This document shows positions 21,544 to 32,399 of a stretch of 64,000 nucleotides of DNA, piece after piece. The stretch comes from Fomes fomentarius. Taxonomy: Eukaryota > Basidiomycota > Agaricomycetes > Polyporales > Polyporaceae. The stretch lies in the NCBI GenBank assembly GCA_022606135.1, contig JABYQN010000008.1, positions 2,294,001-2,358,000 on the forward strand, read 5' to 3'. The translations under genes were made by a program, and so were the position numbers. The stretch's first letter is position 1, and every line of letters starts with the position of its first letter. The notes under the pieces are model-generated. The model was not told the origin of the DNA and searched no databases. It was given only the letters and a program-made list of their open reading frames with translations.

Positions 21544-23048
21544 TCAGGAATGATAAGACGGGGGAGGAATCTCCGACGTCTGTGACACTGCATCGGCCTC
21601 CGCAGTAGAGGTGTCAGAGGACTCCGGTGCCAAAGGCGACGGGAACTCTTCGTGATCAGTCCCCAGTATCGCCATGCCTCCCGGTATCATCTTCAGACTA
21701 ACCTCAGTAGCTCCTGTCAGAAGACGATGTTAGCATATCTCCAAACGCGGCGTGATGGATACGGCCCGCATTGACCGTTGGATAGATGAGTCGAAGAGTG
21801 AGCTTCGTATGTGCCGACAGTCTCGACTAGATGATGATGTAACCTTAAAGGCGTCGAAGAGATGTTAGCTCACTGACATTGTAGCCTTCTGCTACACGGT
21901 GCTGAGAGACAGCATGACAGGCGGAACCCTCTCCAGGTAGGCGTCCTCGACGCAGTCGATGCGTGCGAGGAATCTCTCGTAGGCCGTGCTTCCGCTTCGA
22001 CCTCAACTTGGACTCGAGATTCTTGCTTGCTTACTGTAAAACACATATAGTAAGAAGATTGATAGCGATGGAATGAGCGTTCAACGAACTGAGATCAGAT
22101 GTGCTTCTTCCCGAGGTTCCCGTGCGCGCGGTTCTCAACACCTTCGACTTCCGTCGCATGATGATACACAAGCCCAGAGCGATACATATGAGTATCGTCG
22201 CACTCACAGATACTCCAATGATGGTTCCTATCGCTGCCGGTCCTCCGAGTGACAGATGCAGGCCACCTTCACCTTCACCAGATCCGGGCGCTACCTTCGA
22301 AGACGAATGAGGGACTGATGAGGTTCGGGAGGTAGAGATGGTGGTGGTATAATGATTACTGTCCGACTCGGGGACAGCGAGAGTAGAGATTGCGCTGTTG
22401 CTAGACGACGAGATTGTCGAGGTTAATGAGGTGGGAGTCCGAGCTGGCGCCGCAGATGTAGCAGACGATGATGTCACGACCGCAACTTCTGAAGAGGACG
22501 GCGACGAGGTTAAAATGGACTCGATGTTCGAGTTGGATCCCTTTGGTGGGACGGTGCTGGGTAACGCGGTGGGTGTGGTGTCTGGAGGAATGGAACTGGC
22601 GCTGACATTGTACTGGATACGGATGTAATCCAGCATGAATGAATGTCCGAAGTTCGTGACGACCAGCGTGTGCATGCCTTGCGTGAGCGCAGTGCTCCAC
22701 AGCACCACATCATGCTCTAGTTGTGCTGCAACGGCTCGCTGGTAGCGAGCAACGTGGCCGTCGATCTCAAAGGTCAGGCTCTGGAACTGCGTGGTTCAAT
22801 TGCGCGCTGTAGACCCAAATGTGCCATGCTGTTATGGTAGGGCGCGTGAGCGTAACATTAAATGTAGAGAGCTTGGGCGGGGGTATACCGAAGAATGTGC
22901 ACGAGAAAGAGCTTCCGGAGGTGGTGGTCGAGGTGAGAGTGTCGCTGTGGACGAAGTTCAAGCTCGACTTTGTTTTAGCCCACTTCCCATGGTAAGTGAT
23001 GTCTGCATCGGTGTCGTCGAGTCGAACGTCGATGGTCTGTATCACCAC
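21544..23048 (-). CDS. R6: galactose-binding-like single-pass membrane protein with terminal PPPSY
   Basis: Exon 1 (to about 22907) encodes TIDVRLDDTDADITYHGKW and SGSSFSCTFFG. Exon 2 gives SLTFEIDGHVARYQR and GMHTLVVTNFGHSFMLDYIRI, a long Ser/Thr stalk, the helix AAIGTIIGVSVSATILICIA and MRRKSKV. A last exon too short to be obvious (21697-21544) follows a TTAG acceptor and encodes LKMIPGGMAILGTDHEEF, PESSDTSTAEADAV and the end EIPPPSYHS, a PPxY motif. The frame beginning at 23048 starts with GTG, not ATG, and an upstream stop follows soon, so the start and any signal peptide lie in an unseen 5' exon. R5 is the nearest relative by ectodomain. Confidence 0.75.
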
Positions 23049-23631
23049 AATGTCAGCTTGAGTTATCAGTTACGCTGGGTCACTGACCTGCATGCTGCGC
23101 CTAGCGGCTGGGGTAATTTACTCAAACTGGTTCATTTACGTGCGCAGTCCACATGCATTATGAAGGATTATCAGAGTGTATTCTAAGCTTTGACGGTGAA
23201 GGGGATGGCCCTAGCTCGTAAACGTGATATATCAGCACATCACCGCCGTCTATACAGACGAGACGTACGTATCTCATGCAGACGTATCGTTGCCACGTAC
23301 ATTATGAAAAACTTCCTGCAGTGGGTGCGAGTGCGCAATACGTCCACAGGTGCGCACCCTCCAGGGCCTTTGCATAAAGGGTCGTGTAACACAGAGAGAT
23401 CGACGCGCATGGCGTCCTATTCATACATAGGTGCGTGCATATGTGCATCTCGACCTTCAGTCACAACCTATATGAGTTCCACAATTCCATGCAAGCGCAA
23501 CGCGACATAACATACTCTATATTGCTGACTGCGCCCTATCCACACGGACGCAAAGGCGCTTAGGCAGCAGGGCAAGAAGTCTCCATCTGATGGTCGTACA
23601 GCATCTCGTCATCTGCCCACCCACTGGCGTT
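23049..23631. other. Intergenic, no gene seen
   Basis: Between R7 (downstream end) and R6. May hold the 5' exon of R6. Nothing else supported. Confidence 0.4.
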
Positions 23632-24812
23632 TCAATACTCAACTTTATGTTCATGAGCCATGTATCCATGTGGCGGGAGCTTCCATCCTTCTCCAACAGC
23701 AGCCCCCCATACGTGTACCGGAGGCGGGACCTCGCCTGCAACTGGGTATGGTGGGAGTATCAAGTCGAGATCCGTTAGCCCCGAAGGTGCTCTAAGATCA
23801 AGATCATTGGGAAGCCAGGACGGGCTGCATGGACCAGTATGCACAGCATCACGCACCGAATTCGAAGGTTGAACGGTGTCATTGGTGTTCTGCGGCGTCT
23901 TCAGACGTTGCCGACGCCTCCAGAACACCACCGCGGCGACAACGAGCAGGAGACTGACGAATATTCCAACCTCTGACGAGATAGCTCTCCGGAGCACCGA
24001 CGCTGACCCACGGGGAAGCACGACTATTGTGACGGTGTTAGAGATAGGAGAGGCCCAAGGCAACAAAGCCCCCAATGCGGTGAATTTCGCGGTGGTGGTC
24101 ATACTTAGTGCATCCGGCGGCACATAAAAGCCATTGGGTGAAGGAGCATCAGTAACAGTACGCGCGGGAGATATCGACGTTGAAGGAACTCGCCCAAGTA
24201 GAACGCAGGGAGGATCGAATCAAAGGCGGGGGGAGTATGTGTGCGTTGGTAGACGCTTCTCGCTACCTCTGTCGGATCTTCGCAGAAGGTGGAAAATAGC
24301 CCGTCAGTGGGAAAGGTAGGCGCTCTGTCGGAAGAGGGAGTGCTAGCCCTTCGATGGCGAAACATAGTCAGCTCCTCACATTGGTACCTGACTTCGAGAC
24401 ATACCATCGGATGGACACAGAGATTTCAAGAGGTTGTTGCCTCCACCGTTGTCCCAGCTGCAGTGCGGGCCTTCAGTGGGCCTAGGACTAGCTCAGGAGG
24501 TCGGCAGGCAAGTGTTCTCAGCTGTTGTTGCCTACATATAAGGGCTTTACGTGCGTCTGTCTCCAGTCGCTACACTCACCGATCGGGTAATCCCGCTGTC
24601 CACTTTTAGCTGGGCGCGTCTGCAAACGTGAACGCGCTCTCACGCAAAAAGGTTTGCACATAGGCGCTCAGCCTTCGCAGAAAATTATACTCACCACGGC
24701 AGTTCCTCCAGCCGTGATACTTTCCACATTTCAGCAGTACGTGTCCTGAAATACTCCACACTCCAGGCAATTGGTGGGTTCGCTGGGGAAGAATCGACGT
24801 CGAAAGGATCAT
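23632..24812 (-). CDS. R7: single-pass membrane protein with KLPPHGYMAHEH tail, possibly degraded 5' end
   Basis: The clear part (about 24170-23632) encodes a short Thr/Ser ectodomain (TSISPARTVTDAPSPNGFYV), the helix SEVGIFVSLLLVVAAVVFW with RRRQRLK, and a tail with ILPPYPV (an LPxY motif) and GWKLPPHGYMAHEHKVEY at the end. That ending matches R8 and R9. Upstream, 24812-24660 has a frame with SITAGGTAV next to a GTGAGT donor, as in the first half of the beta-sandwich, but a TGA interrupts it (around 24735). The middle exons could not be joined without stops. It may be a decayed gene or I may have missed an intron. Confidence 0.5.
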
Positions 24813-24955
24813 CGAGCATGAGGAAGGATTCGGGTACTAACTTGAAGTTTCCATGAAGACCCTCTGCGCGTGTACGTTACTTCATGTTCTTGCACACCTC
24901 ACAAAGCTGCTTCCATTTACATACTACACGACCGACATGCACCAGCTCATCACAC

Positions 24956-26270
24956 TCAGGCTGACCGTGAATTTGAGTCTAAGTACTTCATCGTCACTGG
25001 TACTTCATCACTGCGACAACTTATGGCCGTCGCCCAGTAACGTAGTACAGTACCCTTGGCCACGGAGACCCCCTTAAAGCAGAGATATATAAGAGAGGTC
25101 AGACCGTCAGGCGCATACCCCAAGACGTACCGAAAAGCGAGCGTTGGAAGCTCACATATCTCCTCGGTCCGGCGGAGAGGCACTAACGATACCATAGTAT
25201 TAGTTGGTGGTGGCCTTTCACCCAAGTCACGTCGTGACATGTTATCTTCCTCATCAGCGATGTCGCTCGGGCAAGGTATCTGCGGATCTTGCCCAGTATA
25301 GCCGTACAGCGGGAGCTTGCGTGCCACCCCTGACTTCTCCCATATAGGAGTGTCGTGCGCATGAAAAGAAGCACTGTAAGATGGCGGATCATCATGGATA
25401 TTCGACATGCCGGAGAGTGCTGTGAGGTCAAGTGGTAAGATACACTTCGATAGATACGGATGATATCACAAACCAAAGTTGAGAGGCTGAACATCGACAC
25501 ATGGCATGTGGCGGGTACGTCGTCTCCAGAGATACCACGCACAGGAGAGTACGAGCATAACCATGACAAGTACCGCAATAGAGATCCCCACAATTGATGC
25601 CTTCCGGAGCCCGTTATGTCGCTCTGTAAGCGTGGGATTGGGGCTTGATGGGAGAGGAGGCATGGGTTCGATACTTGGTTTGATAGTAGATTGCGGTGGG
25701 GACATCATCATGGTCCCAGGTGTAGCGAGTGGGCTAGAGAAAGTGGCGGTTAGAGCTATCGAAGTCACGTCGACCGGTGTCGAAGTTTGCCCTAGTCTTG
25801 GGGCTGGACCGAAGTGCGCAGTTCCCCGTAACACAGTAGGAGCGATAGGAGTGGGGGTAGGAATAGTTGGTATCGTCTGTGCAAGTGCATTGGTGGATGT
25901 CGTTATCTCATTGCAAGCTGATGATAGAGGGCTCCAGGCCACGGAGACCAAGTCATCGACGCCTGGTGCACCTAATGTCAAAGCTTGAAACGCGTCAAGA
26001 GGACAGCCGATTGTGGAGTTGGCTCTGAACGTACCAAGTGAAGGACAGCTCACTGTACCTAGAGTGATTGTTGTTCCAACGGGAGTAGCGTCCTTATAAC
26101 CGCAATCGACTCGGAGGATATCACCCTCTACGCTGAGGGTACATAGCTCATCCAGTAGGTCAGCCATAGCAAAGGGAAGATTCAGCTCTGGCAGTGCTTG
26201 CGGCGGACAGGCGAAATGTCAATAACAGGACTTGTGAGAGCAGCCTAAATATGCAACAAGCGATACACAT
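24956..26270 (-). CDS. R8: Cys-containing ectodomain, single-pass membrane protein with PPSY and KLPLYGYTGQDP
   Basis: From about 26200 the frame encodes a small ectodomain with five Cys (LCTLSVEGDILRVDCGYKDA, TVSCPSLGTF, IGCPLDAFQ, SSACNEITT), a Pro/Thr stalk, the helix ASIVGISIAVLVMVMLVLSC and LWRRRTRH. An intron (donor about 25452, acceptor about 25412) leads to the tail, which has HDDPPSYSASFHAHD and KSGVARKLPLYGYTGQDPQ; a further small intron is possible near 25120. A signal-peptide-like peptide starts at an ATG at 26270 (MCIACCIFRLLSQVLLLTF) but is one frame away from the ectodomain, so a tiny intron or a frameshift lies near 26180. The tail is the closest to that of R9. Confidence 0.65.
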
Positions 26271-27388
26271 GTGCGACGTACGATTGATACCTGTCGCTGT
26301 GCGGCGTTGCCTCGCGACCACTTCTGTAGCATACTGGGCAATACGATGATCAATGATATAGGACATCGCCGTAACTCAATCACGTCTAGCCCCAAAGAAG
26401 CATCGAGCATAACAAGACAGCAGCGCTCATACTCGATTTGCACAAACTGCATGTATCTTCTCATAGATAAACTGGATGGGTGCTTACTATAGCTGGTTGC
26501 GCTCGTGTGTTACAGTCGTCCATGTATCTTATGGAAGTCTGCAACCTCACCTCGTTTCTGAACCCAAACCTCACGGCGGATTGCGGCAAATTTGATCACT
26601 TGGTTTACTTGTTCAGTTTCGTCAAGATCTAACACAGCTGTCGACAGGAATGAGAGTAGATATGAGTGAATCACAGTAGGGAGCATGGTGAAGTTCACGA
26701 AGATGTCGGCGGCTGGCATCTCGGAGTCCGAGTCGGAGTCAGTTGACGCGCAAACTCAAAGGAATGCGAACCGACGCCCATCGTCCCACTTCAATTGTGA
26801 TCAATCACCTCCAGTTTTCTGATGAATGCTACAGCTCTCTCACGTTCTATTGCTGGACGTAAACCCTCTTCCCAGTGTCCTTCGGATGCGACACACGACG
26901 TTCCCTCATCGCTACCCCCACAATCACTGTCAGCAGGTCTGAGTTGACTCTAAGAGAGCCGGGCGTCTGAGGAATAGGGCACCAGCGCCATGGTCAAATC
27001 ACAGGCACATCAATGTTAAGGGAACATGTCTGTCGCTAGAAAGGATGAACTGATAGGAAAGCGTATAGATCCAAGAACCTGAACATCAACAAGAATCCCT
27101 GTATACAAATACTACAGTTCAAGCTCAAATCGGTCGACGGCGAGAACGTCCAATATGTACACATACAAGGCTAGAGTATAGGAGAGCGAGGGTTAGAGTA
27201 TCATTGCGTATCTTTCCATATACCTATGATTCCTCCACCATCAATTTTCCGGCGAGTGGAAAAATGGACGACATGCTGCAAAGTGCCTCTTGGCAACATT
27301 CCATCCTTCTAGACACAACTACTCCACAGTCAATGGCATACTCCTGTAACGCGCAATAAAACGTTATCTCAAGCTCAGAGGAGGAGTC
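26271..27388. other. Intergenic, no gene seen
   Basis: Contains the upstream region of R8 and the downstream flank of R9. No supported coding stretch or RNA gene. Confidence 0.5.
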
Positions 27389-28497
27389 TTAACTGAGCAA
27401 CGTACATTTGAGTAGCGGGATCACCGACGACGACGGAGAAGCACCAGGGGCCGATTGTGATGGGTCATCCCGGTCGTGCGCTGCCTCGCTCTCGTGTGTA
27501 ACTTGTGGTTCATGAGCTGTGTACCCATATGGAGGGAGCTTGGAGGCTCCTCCAGACTTATCGGATACAGGACGTTCTCGTGTTATAGGCGCAGCCAGTG
27601 GGGTATAAGGCGGTGGGGTCTCTTCGCCAATATCTGCACACCGCGCTGGCCCACGAATATCAGAAAGCGCATCCTACACAGATGGAAGCAGCATCGAACT
27701 GACCAACTTCAGTCTCCTGCGGGAGGCGGTGTCGGCGCCTTCGGATGCGAAAATAGCAAGAGATGGACAGGAAAAGAATGAAGATTGATATCGCCAAGGC
27801 AATACCTATAACCTTCGGCGACTGATGGGTGTCAGGAGACGGGGATTGAGCCTTGGACGGTGTTGCGGATGATGGCTTTGAGTGAGGGGATGGGCTGACG
27901 CCCTGTGATACGAGGATGCTCGGTTCTGTCCTCGTCTCGGTGATAGTTATACTACTCGGCGGGATAGGTTGGTCCCTAGTTGTTCCAGTCTGAGGAAGGG
28001 ATGAGGAGGACCCTGTAGAAAGGGTGTGCAATGTGGAAGAGCTAGTGCTCGAGGTTGTGGTGATTGACAGGTGCGTTGTACAAGGAGCTTGTCGTACTAT
28101 ATCCAGAATACTCTTGACCTCGTTGATTCCGTCCTGCTTGTCTGAGACAGTGATCTTTGTTGCTTGTGCAATTACGTTGCTTAGCGTAGGCTATGGATAG
28201 ACATCGACATATTGAAGACATACCAAAGGACGTACAGACGGGCTTGCTAAATGTGGTAGTCCCGTCTTGATATGGGGGAGGAGGTTGTCGTATAACACAC
28301 TGCGGTCCCGAGGTACATTCGCAGCTATATACGAGCGTTGAGTCCTGCACAGAGATGTGGCAGATGTAGGAATTTTTGAACTTGGAGTTTGCACCACCCA
28401 TGCCACAGGAAAGATGAGTCAAACCCGCTGAGAGTAACACTAGCAGTAGGTAAGGGGTCGACAAGGTGGCAATAAGGGAAGCATGGAAATAGTTCAC
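27389..28497 (-). CDS. R9: Cys-rich ectodomain, single-pass membrane protein with TPPPY and KLPPYGYTAHEP
   Basis: Exon 1 encodes a leader (LIATLSTPYLLLVLLSAG) and a Cys-rich domain (HLSCGMGG, YICHISV, YSCECTSGPQCVIRQPPPPY, KPVCTSF). A 61-nt intron with GTATGT donor leads to TKITVSDKQDGINEVKSILD, VRQAPCTTHLS, a Ser/Thr stalk, the helix VIGIALAISIFILFLSISC and RIRRRRHR. A third exon (about 27619-27389), found from its acceptor, encodes TPPPYTPLAAP, DKSGGASKLPPYGYTAHEPQ and ends VIPLLKCTLLS at 27389. Two PY motifs (PPPY and LPPY) lie 25 residues apart. The frame at 28497 has no ATG, so the initiator is in a further exon. Confidence 0.72.
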
Positions 28498-29472
28498 GTC
28501 TGTGATTGAAGTCCAAGATGCGTGCTACCGTGGATTACATAACTGATATATTCTCCGGTACCGCCTTTATTTGGCTGCACCTAAAAATGGATGCCCCCAG
28601 AAGCTGTCATTACATCGCACCTAGTGCCGACGGTTCCTCTAGTCCAGTTCACAGAAAAGCCTCTCGTCTCTAATTGCTACAGACTGACAAGTCGAAGAAT
28701 TGAAACCTGATGCCAAACTATACAGGGTGCCATTAGACTTGAGGTTCAAGGATAGAAGCGAGCTTTGATAACCTACCACTTATAGGAACCCAGGACCCCG
28801 AGTTTCGGACGTAGATACATCTGGACAACATGCTTGTATCAAAAGATTTCAGCCATCATACGAAGGCCGCACAATAGCATATGAACTCTGCCGAGCGGGC
28901 TCCGTCAGTAGATGGTCCCTCGTACTCTCTCTCCCAACATCGTTCAGCAATTCCCAGCAACTAGACAATGTGCAGGATCATCTCTGACATAGAGATAGCT
29001 TGGTGAGAGAGAAGCAAAAGACGAGAGAATGCGGGGGCACGAAATTGATCGCGGCGAAGATGTGAGCAACTACATGTTGGGAAGTTCCTACTACCGATCG
29101 CAAACCTCGAATATCGTCACTGGGGGAGTGATGTCTCATCCATGATTGCTACTGTAATCTCTATCTCGACTAATCAAAATTTTCCATGGAGCTAGAACGC
29201 ACATTACGCATGAATGTTGAGTGAAGAAAAACCCGTGCCGCTCACAGGTGACACAAAATACAAAACAATTCAACAGGACACTCAGGAGTCGAAAAAAAAA
29301 CATTGCGATGAAGCAGCGCTGTGGGATAGCACGCCTCTAACGTGATGGAAGCCGCATAGTGAAGCTGCTCCTCCTGCAATCCCACGGGGCTTGTAGACAT
29401 GAGCAAACCAGTGTTCACATTACCCATCGCATCTCGCACCGCCCTATCACGCAATCCGAGGTCACTAACCCC
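28498..29472. other. Intergenic, no gene seen
   Basis: About 1 kb without a supported coding frame; includes an A9 run at 29295. Confidence 0.5.
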
Positions 29473-30363
29473 TCACAGGCCGCCCTGTGCCATCGCACTC
29501 GCACTGAACTTCTCCAACACCGGGTCCTTGAAGCTTCCAGGTGTGAACGCCGGCGGGGCGTCCCCAGGACCGGCAAGCGAGATCATATGAGAGTTCGCCG
29601 GCATCGCCGCGTGCTTCATCTCGTCCGAGGAATCCACACGACCGCGGGCTAAGTGCATGAACTCAGCCGAGGGCGCAAGGCGAACCGCTCGCCGACGGCG
29701 GCGGACGAGGAGCGCGGAGACAACCACCGCGAGGAGGATGAGAGCGAGCCCACCTAGGACTCCGCCTACGATTGCACCAGTGCGGTTCTTTGTAGTAGAG
29801 CTGGATGCGTCCGTGTTGGGACTGTGCGTGTATGATGCACTGGGAGTAGTATTATTGCCGAGAGGCGTAGAGGGTGAGGAGTATGACGACGTATTGCTAC
29901 TGATGGAGCATGATGATCTGACGTCCGATATAGAAGACGATGGGCCCATAGTGGATGAGGATTTTCCTAAGTGAACTCTCATTCTAGTAGACATATCAAT
30001 CTCGAACGGCAAACGCACCGTCTGAAGTGTCTACCGTAGCTTTCCAGCTACTTGAGGTAGTCGTAGTTGAGCAGGAAGTGGTCGAAGTTACTGGCGAAGG
30101 GGTAGATGACGTTGAAGGGGTCATGGAGCATCTGCACTTGCAGCTAGTCGCGCAGGCAGCATCATGAGAGCGCGTTGAATAGATGGAGGATGCGAACGAA
30201 CAGTACCAGCTTGTGTCGTGTGACTTAGAGTCGGGTTGGCCTCTAGCTGTCTGGTAGTGATGTTACTCAACTGAGGGCTGCCACCTTGCGGATAATAGGG
30301 TGGAGAAGTGATACATACCAATGACCTTTCCATCGGCGGTGCAGTAGGCACAGCCGCAGACAT
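29473..30363 (-). CDS. R10: single-pass membrane protein, APPAFTPGSFKDPVLEK tail (sister of R11)
   Basis: A short first exon from the ATG at 30363 encodes MSAAVPTAPPMERSL and ends at a GTATGT donor. The next exon encodes SWYCSFASSIYSTR and a Cys-rich ACATSCKCRCS, followed by Ser/Thr. A 52-nt intron (GTGCGT ... TTAG) joins this to SSTMGPSSSISD, the stalk, the helix AIVGGVLGGLALILLAVVVS and RRRRRAVR. The tail matches R11 almost word for word: APSAEFMHLARG, DEMKHA, SLAGPGDAPPAFTPGSFKDPVLEK. The junction of exons 1 and 2 could not be made in phase without an odd acceptor, so a small error or lesion may be present there. No PPxY. Confidence 0.68.
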
Positions 30364-31264
30364 TTCGCTGCGATTAAACCGGCAGGATGACTAGAAGGAT
30401 GTGGGGAGGACGGGAGATGGGGGACCAAACCTGCAGTCGAGATGGACGGTCCATTATATGACATACAAGTCGTGATGAAAACTGTCATAGTTGAGACAGC
30501 CAACAGCTTCGCATGCGATGGCAGTCGCATCTCTCCGAGTCTCTCAAAAATGATCATCCGTATCACTGTCACTGAGCATGCCATAAGAGAAGCTCAGAGC
30601 GAGTAGCCATGGCAGATGACCCGCAGTGGGGAGTTTGTGTTGCATCCGGAAGAATCGTGATGTCACGTCATATAGACTGAAGCGACGCGAAACACCACCT
30701 ACAATTGACAAACGACTTACCAACTACAACTACGCCTCGTACCAGGCACGTTCGTTTGCTGATACCCGCTCAGTACTGTTCGTCAGAGCACAGGTGAGTT
30801 GATGAGGCCTAGCCCGCGCGTGATGTGCCACAGCGTTTATGGAAACACCGTGACGCCAGTCGGGGACTTTGGGGTTCGTGCGCGAACGAGACGATGATTC
30901 GATGACAGCATTCATACTGGCACAACCGACGACTGTAAGGAATACATAAGTAATACACAGCACAACCTATGCGCAGGGTGCAACGTAGGACGCCGACGAG
31001 CGAACGAACGCAGGCGTGGACGAAGGATAAGTTACAAGTTAAGTAGAATCCAGAGTTGAAAAGTGCCGCTCCGGACGACGGCAGGGAGGACTGTGGAAGG
31101 ATCGTGGTGCATGGAGCATGCGCGTGGATGACAAGACAAATCAAAACAGGAAACTCACATCTCTCCCTCAACGAGGCGTGTACGCCTCCCACATCTTCCT
31201 GTTCTCCACTCCAGACACGTCCGCTAGGCCGCATCATCATCCCTCACCCCACATGATATTTCGC
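30364..31264. other. Intergenic, no gene seen
   Basis: Upstream region of R10 and downstream flank of R11. Nothing else supported. Confidence 0.5.
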
Positions 31265-32399
31265 TCATCGGCGATCCCACATCGAAGCGCTCTCGTTCAC
31301 CTTCTCCAGCACTGGGTCCCGAAAGTTGCCAGGGGTAAACGGAGGCGGCGCCTCCCCGTCCTCGATCGAGCTCTGCCTCGCAAGCGAGACGAAGTAGGGG
31401 TCCGTCGGCGTGTGCGTCATCTCGTCCGTGTACCCGCTTTTCGCGACGAACACGGGGGAATCGGCACCACCGCGCGCCATGTGCAGGAACTCGGCTGAGG
31501 GCGCCGGACGGGCCGCGCGCTGACGGCGGCGCAGGAAGTACGTGACGGCGGCCGCGAACAAGATGAGAAACAGAAGCGCGCCTATGACGCCGCCGACTAC
31601 CGCGCCTGTGTGGCTCTTGGATGCGAAGCTTGATACTGCGGTAGAGGGCGTTGATCCGGAGGGAACGGTTGTAACGGATTGAGAAACTTCGGAATCGGTA
31701 GTGTTCGATTGCGGCAAGGAGAACACAGTGTTTGACGAGGAAGCTGAGTCGGCATCGTCAAATGTTGAGGATGGAGAGGCAGTCGAGGAGGATGAGGAGG
31801 CTGATGAGCAGTCCGGGCTTAAGGAAGGGCCCGTAGCGAAGACATTACGGGGATACGCACCTTCGCCAGACTCAACCTCCTTAGAGGTTCTCGTTTGAGT
31901 CTTCGTCCTCGTGTTCACAGTGGATCTAGACTTCGTACTGCTAGATGAGCTGGAGGACCCGGCCGACGGCCGGGAAGAAGCCTCGCTAGTCTCCGCAGGT
32001 GTTTGTGTAGATGTGGCGGCCAAAGAGGGATGAGCGGGACTTGCGGGCGTTTCAGCGGGGGGAGAATGAGTGTCTGTTGGGGGAGGCGGAGGAATCCCGT
32101 TGTACACCATGTACAGGGAGACCTGCTCGGGAGTGACATTTTGGTGACGAGCAGAGTTGTACTCTGTGGCCGCACAATCATAGAACGACGTTGCAGAGGA
32201 GCAGTCCGAGTAGATGGAGGACTTAAGACTTGCATCCGGATTTGGGCCCTGCTGTCCTACTCCATCACCGCCGCTGCCTCCAGGCGAGCTATCTTTCTAA
32301 GGCATGAGCAGCACATGTGAGTAGACGAGACATGCAAAGTCAAGATGAGCTCACTGGAGATCGTCTCAGTGGTGGTGGGGTAGGCACCGGTGCGGACAT
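31265..32399 (-). CDS. R11: single-pass membrane protein, APPPFTPGNFRDPVLEK tail (sister of R10)
   Basis: Exon 1 from the ATG at 32399 encodes MSAPVPTPPPLRRSP, with a GTGAGC donor. After a TTAG acceptor near 32297 one long exon runs to 31265. It encodes a Gly-rich start, SSIYSDCSSATSFYDCAATEY (three Cys), EQVSLYMVYNGIPPPPPTD, a Ser/Thr stalk of about 130 residues, the helix AVVGGVIGALLFLILFAAAV and LRRRQRAARP. The tail has APSAEFLHMARG, DEMTHTP, SLARQSS, GEAPPPFTPGNFRDPVLEK. Exon count, first-exon wording and tail show common descent with R10. No signal peptide is visible in the first exon, which is odd for a type I membrane protein. Confidence 0.75.
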
